A stretch of DNA of 34,324 nt from JBCCFW01 sp039029535 (GTDB lineage Bacteria > Acidobacteriota > JBCCFW01). The stretch is from assembly GCA_039029535.1 (NCBI GenBank), contig JBCCFW010000072.1, positions 1 to 34,324 on the forward strand, given 5' to 3'. Under the pieces are notes generated by a model. That model saw only the letters and a list, made by a program, of their open reading frames with translations, was not told the DNA's origin and searched no databases. The translations under genes were made by a program, and so were the position numbers. Positions 1-7,583 of the stretch are shown here, in pieces. Positions within the stretch are counted from its first letter, which is position 1, and every line of letters starts with the position of its first letter.

Positions 1-2
1 GG

Positions 3-3000
3 GGCCTCAACCGCCGCCGGTTCTTGGTCTGGGCGTTGACCGCCGGCCCGCGGGTGCTGGGGGCCCTCGCCGGCGCCGGCTGGGCCGCCGCCGTCGACAC
101 CGACGGCGACGATGCGGTGAACATGCCGGACGACCCAGCGACGAACACGTACATCGTCGACGGTCTCCAGAGCTTCCAGATCTTCGACCAGACCGACTAC
201 GACAACTCGGGCACTCAGGTCCGCGCGGACAAGCCCATCGCCCTGGCCTACGGTCAGAACTCGGACCTCGGCCGCGCCGGCGCACCCGATCTCGATCTCG
301 GTTATGCGGTCTACCCGTACAGCGCCCTGTTCATCGACCCGGTCCTCCTTCTCGACAAGGACGCCGACGTCAGCTCGCTGCCGACCACCGGCGGCATGGT
401 CACGTTCACGCTGACGCTCTCGACGGCCGACAACGGCCCGGTCACCTCGCTCACCCTCAGCGACGGGATCGATGCGGCGATGACCTACATGCCGGGCACC
501 ACCGTCGTCACCTACCCCGACGGCTCGATGGACACGACCAATCCCACCGAGCTCGGCGGCGAGCTGAGGTGGACGCTCTCGCCCGACAGTCTCGGGGCGA
601 ACCAATCGCTCACGGTCGTCTACCAGGTGAGCGTGGGCCCGACCGGCACGGTCCGCCGTCTCGACACGCAGGCCTCGGCCATCGGACAGCTCGGCACGAG
701 CACCTTCGCCCCCGAGGCCGAGCATCGGCTCGTGCAGACGCCGATTCTCCTCGACATGAGCGTCGACCTCGCCATGGCCAGCCCGGCCGACACGCTGACC
801 TACACCCTGGCGCTGAACAACGGCGGCGCAGCCGAGAACAACGCGAGCCTGGTCGCACCGATCCCGCCCGGCACGACCTACGTGGCGGCCAGTGCTTCCG
901 GCGGCGGCGTCTTCGATCCCGGCCAGAACGCCGTGGTCTGGACGCTCGTGACGGTGCCGGCCGGACCGCTCGCCGATCTCACCTTCGCCGTCACCGTGAA
1001 CCCCGGTGTCAGCTCCGGCTCGGTCGTCGAAGCTCGCGCTTCCTACGACAGTGACGAGACCCAGGGCCTGCGCTCCACCAGCGCCTCCACCGACATCGTC
1101 GCCCCCGAGCTGACGATCCTGAAGCGGGCTCCCAGCGCCGTCTCCGAGGGCGCCGAGATCCTCTTCGAGCTCGACGTCACCAACACCGGCACCGCCGACG
1201 TGGTCGACCTCTTCGTGAACGATCCCTTCCCCATCGGCTCGCTCTACGTCGACGAGTCCATGGAGCTCGTCGAGACCGACGGCACGGTGTTCCCGCTCTC
1301 CGATGCGGCCGATGCCGACCAGGGCACCGAGCAGGCCGGTGGCCTCGAGTACACCTACCCGCGTCTGGCGCCGGGCGACACCATCACCTTCCGCTTCCGC
1401 GCGACGGCCGACGTCACGGCGCCCGGAGCCGTGGACAGCCAGGCCTTCGTGTCCTCCATGTCGATCCCGGAGGCTCCGACCAACCTCGTGCGCGTGCTGG
1501 TCGACGTCGACACCGACGCCGACGGTCTCCCCGACTTCTTCGAGACCGAGATCGGCACCGACCCGACCGTGGCCGACACCGACGGTGACGGCATCGACGA
1601 CGGTGAGGAAGTGCTCACCGGCATGAACGGCTTCATCACCGACCCGCTCGACCTCGACACCGACGACGACGGCATCGCCGACGGCGAAGAGGTCATGACC
1701 ACCGGCACCGACCCCTCGGACATCGACAGCGACGACGACGGCCTGCAGGACGGCACCGAGCTCGGTCGCACCCGTGGCGTCGCCGATCCCGACGGCGCGG
1801 GCCCCATCGAGGGCACCGACTCCACGCGCTTCCAGATGGACATGGATCCGACCACGACGACGGATCCCAACAACGACGACACGGACGCCGGTGGCGCGCT
1901 CGACGGTCACGAGGACGTCAACCACGACGGTCGCATCGACATGACCGAGAGCAACCCGACCGCAGGCTTCGGCGCCGACGACTTCGATCTCGACATGGAC
2001 GGGCTGCCCGACGTCGTCGAGACCGGCCTCGGTCTCGACCCGACCATGGCCGACAGCGACGGCGACGGCATCGACGACGGTGAGGAAGTCCTCGAGGGTG
2101 CCGACGGCTTCGCCACCGACCCGCTCGACGTCGACACCGACGACGACGGCATCGCCGACGGCGAAGAGCTCATGCTGGGCACCGACCCGACGGACGCAGA
2201 CAGCGACGCCGATGGCCTCCAGGACGTCACCGAGCTCGGTCGCGACATGGCGATCCCCGATCCCGACGGCATGGGTCCCTTCCTCGGCACCGACCCGGCG
2301 GTCTTCGTGCCCGACGCCGATCCCGCGAGCACGACCGACCCGCTGAACCCCGACAGCGACGCGGGCGGCGTGCCCGACGGCATCGAGGACAGGAACGCCA
2401 ACGGCTCGGTGGACGCGGGCGAGATCGACCCGACTCCGGGCAACGCCGCCGACGACGCCGACCGCGACGGCGACGACCTCCCGGACGTCCTCGAGGTCGC
2501 TCTGGGCACCGACCCCGACGTGGCCGACACCGACGGTGACGGCATCCGCGACGGCGAGGAGCTCATCCCGGGCGCGGACGGCCGCACCAGTGACCCACTC
2601 GACCTCGACTCCGACGACGACGGTCTCTCCGACGGCGCCGAGCTCCCGCTCGGCACGGACCCGTCGAACCCGGACACGGACGGCGACGGCATCCAGGACG
2701 GCACCGAGGCCGGTGTCGACATGCCCATCGCCGATCCCGATGGACCCGGGCCGATCCTCGGCACCGACCCGGGCCTCTTCATTCCCGACATCGCGCCGGG
2801 AACGACGACCAACCCGACCGATCCCGACACCGACGACGGCGGCCTGCCCGACGGCGTGGAAGATGCCGACGCCGACGGCGGCTTCGACATGGGTGAAGGC
2901 GATCCTCGCGATCCCACCGACGACCTGGCCTTCACGGACTCCGACATGGACGGCGTGTCCGACCTCGTCGAGGGGATGATCGGAACCGACCCGTTCAACT

Positions 3001-4733
3001 TCGACAGTGACGGCGACGGTCTCGGCGACGGCGAGGAGCTCGTGACCGGTGCCGACGGCTACGTCACCGATCCTCTCGACCCGGACGTCGACATGGACGG
3101 CCTGCTCGACGGCGAGGAATTCGGCGTCGGCTCCAACCCGCTCGAGGTCGACACCGACGGTGACGGACTCGAAGACGGCGAGGAGGTCAACATGACGATG
3201 ACCGATCCCATCGACGCCGACAGCGACGACGACGGCATCGACGACAACGAGGAGCTGGTGGCCGGTGCCGACGGCTTCATCACCGACCCCAACGATCCCG
3301 ACACCGACATGGACGGCATCCAGGACGGCACCGAGGTCGGCCTCGACATGGGCGTGCCCGATCCCGACGGCATGGGCCCCTTCATGGGGACCGACCCCGG
3401 CGTGTTCGTGCCCGACGCCGATCCGGGCTCGACCACCGACCCGACCAACCCCGACACCGACATGGGCGGTGAGTCCGACGGCAGCGAGGACGCCAACGGC
3501 AACGGCGCCATCGACATGGACGAGCGCGACCCCAACGACGGCGGTGACGACGTCACGGTGCCCGACACCGACGGCGACGGTCTCCCGGATCCCGACGAGG
3601 TGTTGGCCGGGACCGATCCCAACGACGCCGACTCCGACGACGACGGCATCCCCGACGGCGAAGAAGTCATCCCTGGCGCCGACGGCTTCGTCACCAACCC
3701 CAACGACCCCGACACCGACATGGACGGCATCCAGGACGGCACCGAGGTCGGTCTCGACATGGGCGTGCCCGATCCCGATGGCATGGGCCCCTTGGAAGGC
3801 ACGGACCCCGGCGTCTTCGTTCCGGATGCCGATGCCGGCACGACGGTGACCGATCCGACCGATCCCGACACCGACATGGGCGGTGAGTCCGACGGCAGCG
3901 AGGACGCCAACGGCAATGGCGTCATCGACGCCGGCGAGCGCGACCCCAACGACGGCGGCGACGACGTCCTCGGTCCGGATGCCGACGGTGACGGTGTCAT
4001 CGACGACGCCGAGCTGATGGCGGGCACCGATCCCAACGACGCCGACTCCGACGATGACGGCGTGTCCGACGGTGACGAGGTCGCCGCCGGCACCGACCCG
4101 CTCGATCCCGACACGGACGACGACGGCGTGCCCGACGGCGTCGAGCTCGGTCGCACCATGCCGGTGCCCGATCCCGACGGCGACGGCCCGCTGCAGGGTA
4201 CCGACGGTGTCTTCGTGCCCGACGCCGATCCGGGCACGACCACCGATCCGACCAACCCCGACACCGACGGCGGTGGCGTCTACGACGGCGCTGAGGACCG
4301 CAACGGCAACGGCATGGTCGACCCAGGCGAGACCGATCCGGTCACCGGCATGGACGCCGACGATCCGGCCGGTAGCTGCACCGGTGTTCCGCTCTTCGAA
4401 GTGGACGGTGCTCCCGCCTACGGCGTGCGCGTCGCTCGCTCCGGCGACGACGCGGTGGTCACCTGGACCTCCGAGCACGAGTCGCGGCCGGCTCCCTGCA
4501 TCATCTACCGCGTGTACGCGGCGGTGAACAACCCAGTCGGCGCGGGCATCGGCATGAACCGAGACCGAGCCGAGTACCAGTTGGTGGGCACCGTCGGCGA
4601 GGCGAGCTTCACGCACGTCGGCGCGATCTCCTCGCCGGACAACTTCGACTACCTCATCGTGGCGGACTCGCTGTCGGCCGGAGAGGGAAGCTGGGGCGAA
4701 GGCGTCGACACCAGCGGCGCCCTGCCCCGCTAG
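3..4733 (+). CDS. Giant secreted DUF11/TSP3-repeat protein A, 5'-truncated by the window edge
   Basis: The frame is open to the first base, so the true start lies outside the window; the TTG at 24 is not a credible start. From residue 5 on it aligns without gaps to residues about 490 onward of the paralogue at 16294-25509, so roughly 490 N-terminal residues are missing. Order seen (residue 1 = codon at 3): end of the conserved N-terminal domain, including YGQNSDLGRAG, 1-114; three DUF11-like beta-sandwich domains at about 115-235, 243-366 and 369-496 (motifs such as TYVAASASGGG and ELDVTNTGTADV); six TSP3-like super-repeats at about 500-1456; and a conserved module at 1458-1576 (PAPCIIYRVYAA, FDYLIVADSLSAGEGSWG). 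It is extremely Asp-rich. Proteins of this kind are exported and use DxDxDG loops to bind Ca2+; adhesion or matrix function is inference. No membrane anchor or known sorting tail is visible. Confidence 0.9.
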   Translation, partial: GLNRRRFLVWALTAGPRVLGALAGAGWAAAVDTDGDDAVNMPDDPATNTYIVDGLQSFQIFDQTDYDNSGTQVRADKPIALAYGQNSDLGRAGAPDLDLGYAVYPYSALFIDPVLLLDKDADVSSLPTTGGMVTFTLTLSTADNGPVTSLTLSDGIDAAMTYMPGTTVVTYPDGSMDTTNPTELGGELRWTLSPDSLGANQSLTVVYQVSVGPTGTVRRLDTQASAIGQLGTSTFAPEAEHRLVQTPILLDMSVDLAMASPADTLTYTLALNNGGAAENNASLVAPIPPGTTYVAASASGGGVFDPGQNAVVWTLVTVPAGPLADLTFAVTVNPGVSSGSVVEARASYDSDETQGLRSTSASTDIVAPELTILKRAPSAVSEGAEILFELDVTNTGTADVVDLFVNDPFPIGSLYVDESMELVETDGTVFPLSDAADADQGTEQAGGLEYTYPRLAPGDTITFRFRATADVTAPGAVDSQAFVSSMSIPEAPTNLVRVLVDVDTDADGLPDFFETEIGTDPTVADTDGDGIDDGEEVLTGMNGFITDPLDLDTDDDGIADGEEVMTTGTDPSDIDSDDDGLQDGTELGRTRGVADPDGAGPIEGTDSTRFQMDMDPTTTTDPNNDDTDAGGALDGHEDVNHDGRIDMTESNPTAGFGADDFDLDMDGLPDVVETGLGLDPTMADSDGDGIDDGEEVLEGADGFATDPLDVDTDDDGIADGEELMLGTDPTDADSDADGLQDVTELGRDMAIPDPDGMGPFLGTDPAVFVPDADPASTTDPLNPDSDAGGVPDGIEDRNANGSVDAGEIDPTPGNAADDADRDGDDLPDVLEVALGTDPDVADTDGDGIRDGEELIPGADGRTSDPLDLDSDDDGLSDGAELPLGTDPSNPDTDGDGIQDGTEAGVDMPIADPDGPGPILGTDPGLFIPDIAPGTTTNPTDPDTDDGGLPDGVEDADADGGFDMGEGDPRDPTDDLAFTDSDMDGVSDLVEGMIGTDPFNFDSDGDGLGDGEELVTGADGYVTDPLDPDVDMDGLLDGEEFGVGSNPLEVDTDGDGLEDGEEVNMTMTDPIDADSDDDGIDDNEELVAGADGFITDPNDPDTDMDGIQDGTEVGLDMGVPDPDGMGPFMGTDPGVFVPDADPGSTTDPTNPDTDMGGESDGSEDANGNGAIDMDERDPNDGGDDVTVPDTDGDGLPDPDEVLAGTDPNDADSDDDGIPDGEEVIPGADGFVTNPNDPDTDMDGIQDGTEVGLDMGVPDPDGMGPLEGTDPGVFVPDADAGTTVTDPTDPDTDMGGESDGSEDANGNGVIDAGERDPNDGGDDVLGPDADGDGVIDDAELMAGTDPNDADSDDDGVSDGDEVAAGTDPLDPDTDDDGVPDGVELGRTMPVPDPDGDGPLQGTDGVFVPDADPGTTTDPTNPDTDGGGVYDGAEDRNGNGMVDPGETDPVTGMDADDPAGSCTGVPLFEVDGAPAYGVRVARSGDDAVVTWTSEHESRPAPCIIYRVYAAVNNPVGAGIGMNRDRAEYQLVGTVGEASFTHVGAISSPDNFDYLIVADSLSAGEGSWGEGVDTSGALPR
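1500..4372 (+). repeat. Six TSP3-like calcium-loop super-repeats in protein A
   Basis: Each super-repeat contains several DxDxDG(L/I)xD loops. Then comes a constant cassette: (L/I)QDGTE(L/V)G, DPDGxGP, GTDPxVFxPDADP, TTTDP, DTDxGG, and an NxNG segment ending GExDP. The first three units and the start of the fourth follow the same triplet order as the larger array at 19264-25145. Units four and five are almost identical at DNA level (around 3300-3540 and 3710-3960), indicating recent duplication or gene conversion. Confidence 0.88.
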
Positions 4734-4763
4734 TCGACACCCTTCATCGAGCGTGTTTCACCA

Positions 4764-4797
4764 CCCCGCCGGCGTCGTGTTCCGACGCCGTGCGGGG
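4764..4797 (+). terminator. Strong GC hairpin after protein A
   Basis: A 14-nt arm at 4764-4777 (CCCCGCCGGCGTCG) pairs with 4783-4797, with one bulged T at 4791 and a 5-nt loop. It lies 31 nt after the stop codon. No T-tract follows, so it may be a GC-rich terminator or an mRNA-end stabiliser. The remainder of the 4734-4932 gap shows no gene. Confidence 0.6.
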
Positions 4798-4902
4798 CAG
4801 AACGCGTCACGCCCGTCGACGTTCCGTCCCGTGCGTCGGAAGCAGCTCTGAACGCTGACCACCAGCACCTACCCCGGGGGAGCCATCCGACGAGTCATGG
4901 CA

Positions 4903-4927
4903 TAAGATCCGGTCTTCGCCGGAAGAC
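4903..4927 (+). promoter_or_regulatory. Putative -10 element and hairpin over the RBS of gene B
   Basis: TAAGAT at 4903-4908 fits a TAnnnT -10 element; no convincing -35 is seen. GTCTTC (4912-4917) and GAAGAC (4922-4927) form a perfect 6-bp stem with a 4-nt loop. The second arm overlaps the GGAAGA ribosome-binding site at 4921-4926, six bases before the ATG at 4933. It could sequester the RBS, or be an operator at the transcription start. Confidence 0.4.
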
Positions 4928-4932
4928 AGTCC

Positions 4933-7300
4933 ATGCTAAGACTCGCTCCTATCGTCGCCCTCCTGCTGTGCCTCCCGATCGCTGCTCAGGCGGCCGACGT
5001 GTTCGTCGACGCCGCTTCGGGTGACGACGGCAATGACGGCCTCTCCCCGGGCACGGCCGTGCGCACCATCCAGGAAGGCCTCGTCCTCGTCGGAGCGTCG
5101 GGGACGCTGACCCTCGCCGCCGGGACTTACTCGGCCTCCGGCGGTCAGGCCTATCCGGCCACCGGCCGGGGCGACATCCGCATCGTCGGCGCCGGTTCCA
5201 ACGACACGATCCTCGACGCCGAGTACCTGACGGGCGTGCTCGACCTCGACGGCGACCTCCTCTCGCTCGAGGGGCTCACGGTTCGGCGGGGCTCCGCCAA
5301 CATCGGCGCGGGCGTGCTGCTCGGCGAGCCGATGACCCTGGATCTCACCGACGTCGTCATCGCCGACAACGACGGCACGCTCGGCGCCGGCCTCTACGTC
5401 GAGCCCACCACGCGTGGCCTGGACATCACCGTCCGGCGCAGTCGCTTCGAGCGCAATCACGCCACCGCGGGTGCCGGCATGCGCGTGCAGGTCGAGACCG
5501 ACCAGGACGTGAGCCTGCTGCTCGAAGACAGCGAGTTCATCGGGAACTGCTCGACGGTGGGGGGCGGCCCTGCACTTCCAGGAGTCCGGCCCGGGTCGTC
5601 ACGAGCTCACGGTCAACCGCTGCCTCTTCCGAGACAACTCCGCCACTCGGGGCAGCGGCGTGAACCTCGCACGCATCGAGGGCACCTCGGTCGCGTCGAT
5701 CCGCGAGAGCCTCTTCCTCGCCAACGACCAGGCCGTGCTCGCCCGCGACACGATCACCGAGCTGGTCAACTGCACCTTCTGGAACAACGAGCTCGCCTTC
5801 GACGGATCGGACGAAGGCAGCGCCGAGATCGTGAACTGCGTCTTCTGGGCCAACGACGTCGAGCTCATGGGGACGAACGGCGGGATCCGACACAGCATCA
5901 TTCAAGGCTTCGAGATCGACGGCTACGCCAACGACGGCGACCTCTTCGACCTCGATCCCCTGCTCACGGTCGGCGGCCATCTCCAGGCCGGCTCGCCGGC
6001 CATCGACGTCGGGCTCGACCTGGCCGCCACCGATCGCATGACCCTCCTGGACACCGACGGCGACGACCGCTTCTTCGACGACCCGGGAACCGCCGACGGC
6101 ACCGGTGGCTTCGTCGACCTGGGTGCAGACGAGTGGAACCCGGCCCTCCCTGCCGACGCCGATCGCGACGGGATTCCCGACGACATGGACCCCTGTCCTC
6201 TCGTCGCCAACCCCGTGCCCGAAGACGGAGACGGCGACGGGATCGAGGACGCCTGCGACAACTGCCCGGAGCTCGCGAACCCGGATCAGCTCGACTTCGA
6301 CCGCGACGGTGTCGGCGACGCCTGCGACAACTGCGAGCGCGTGATCAACGGCTACTGCGACCGACGCCAGCTCGACACCGACGCGGACCTGGTCGGTGAC
6401 GCCTGCGACAACTGTCCCGACATCGCCAACACGGACCAGGACGACCTCGACGGCGACGGCGTCGGCGACCCTTGTGACAACTGCGTCTCCATCTCCAACT
6501 CGAACCAGGCCGACACGGACGGTGACGGCGTGGGGGACGCCTGCGAGGCCGTCGACCGCGACGGGGACGGCGTCCCGGACATGGACGACAACTGCCCCGA
6601 CACCCCCAACGGCATCACCGGCGACGACCAGGCTGATGGCGACGGCGACGGGGTCGGCGACGCTTGTGACACCTGCCCCACGATCGCGGATCCCGGACAG
6701 GAAGACGACGACCGCGACGGCATCGGCAACCCCTGTGACAACTGTCCCGGCATCGCCAACGGCCCTCGGGAGGACGACCAGGCGGACGAGGACGGAGACG
6801 GCGTGGGCAACGCCTGCGACAACTGTCGCGAGGTCGCCAACGGAACCGCTGAAGACGACCAGTCCGACATCGACGGTGACGGCGTGGGCGATGCCTGCGA
6901 CAACTGCCTGGACGTCGCCAATCCGGATCAGGCCGATGCCGACGACGACGGCACCGGCGACCTCTGCGACGGCTGTGTCGAGCCATCGGCCGTGGACCTG
7001 AGAGACGACTCGGAGCCCCTCCGAGTGCGACTCGTCGGCGGCATGTCGATGCAGGTCACCTGGGAGGACCTCGGCGTGCTGGAGACGGCGCTCTACGGCG
7101 GTCCGCTCGCCAACCTCGCCGACAGCCTGCGCGACCCACAGCCGCTCACCTGCGGCCTGCCCCTCCCCTCGGCCGTCGTGCCCCTCAGCCCGGAGAGCCA
7201 GTGGTTCGTGGCGGTGTCGCGCTGTGGGGGGGTCGAGAGCTCCTACGGCCGTGACTCGTCCGGGATGGAGCGAACGACCGCGACGACGACCTGTCCCTGA
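4933..7300 (+). CDS. Right-handed beta-helix / choice-of-anchor Q protein B with TSP3 repeats, interrupted by an apparent frameshift
   Basis: The start ATG 4933 has GGAAGA six bases upstream and a classic signal peptide (MLRLAPIVALLLCLPIAAQA). The mature N-terminus, DVFVDAASGDDGNDG then LSPGTAVRTIQEG, is the DUF1565-type opening of right-handed beta-helix proteins. The helix continues to about residue 400 and ends with the choice-of-anchor Q pattern (LQAGSPAIDVG, FVDLGADEW). About nine Cys-containing TSP3 repeats follow (DGDGVGDACDNC type, residues about 408-684), then a fibronectin-III-like tail ending SSYGRDSSGMER. The first frame stays open to 6399 but turns into Arg/Pro-rich nonsense after about 5565, while the downstream frame already reads ALHFQESG at 5567. 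Removing one G from the G6 run at 5559-5564 joins the two into one protein of 788 residues. A sequencing indel is the simplest cause; a true pseudogene or phase variation is possible. Confidence 0.85.
6157..6985 (+). repeat. Cys-type TSP3 repeats in protein B
   Basis: About nine tandem units have the pattern GDxCDNCPxxxNxxQxD and D(x)DGDGVGDxCD. This is the disulfide-containing, thrombospondin-like version of the calcium loop, unlike the Cys-free loops in proteins A and G. Some units carry an insertion of 5-8 residues (for example NGITGDDQ and NGPREDDQ). Confidence 0.88.
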
Positions 7301-7478
7301 CCGTGCTCCCTGCTGGCCGGAGGAGCACTCCTACGGCCGCGATTCCTCCGGGATCGAGCGGACCACCGCGACGACGACCTGTCCCTGACCAAGCCCGCTC
7401 AGCAGGCCGTACGAGCACTCCTACGGCCGTGATTCGTCCGGAATCGAGCAAACCACCGCGACGACGACCTGTCCGTGA
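7236..7478 (+). repeat. Three tandem copies of the 3' end of gene B, copies 2 and 3 headed by hairpins
   Basis: Copy 1 is the genuine end of gene B (7236-7300). Copies 2 (to 7388) and 3 (to 7478) lie in the intergenic region at spacings of 88 and 90 bp. Each still reads in one frame from Glu-His-Ser-Tyr-Gly-Arg-Asp to TTATTTCP and a TGA. Copies 1 and 2 differ at six codons over this stretch, five of them silent. Copies 2 and 3 begin with 10-bp arms, one mismatch each, around a GCAC loop (7315-7338 and 7405-7428); the 3' arm is TCCTACGGCC in both. The rest of the gap, 7479-7583, holds nothing recognisable. Confidence 0.85.
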
Positions 7479-7583
7479 CCGGGTCGCGGTAACACCTCGG
7501 GCCCTCGGGGGCATTGCTGATCAGGACCCGTGCTGCGACCACCCTCTCCTCGGGTGACGCGAGCGCGGTCCCGGACAGCTCTC

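Noticed and set aside
24..26. TTG as the start of protein A
   Set aside because: The frame is open upstream and alignment to the paralogue at 16294 continues in frame to the first base, so the gene is cut by the window edge.
5566..6399. Arg/Pro-rich continuation of the first reading frame of gene B
   Set aside because: It has no similarity to the beta-helix that precedes it, while the alternate frame continues the helix, the choice-of-anchor Q end and the TSP3 repeats; it is a frameshift artefact.
7303..7557. Small protein gene in the gap after gene B
   Set aside because: The open frame simply runs through the tandem tail copies in a wrong frame, with Pro/Arg/Thr-rich sequence and no RBS.
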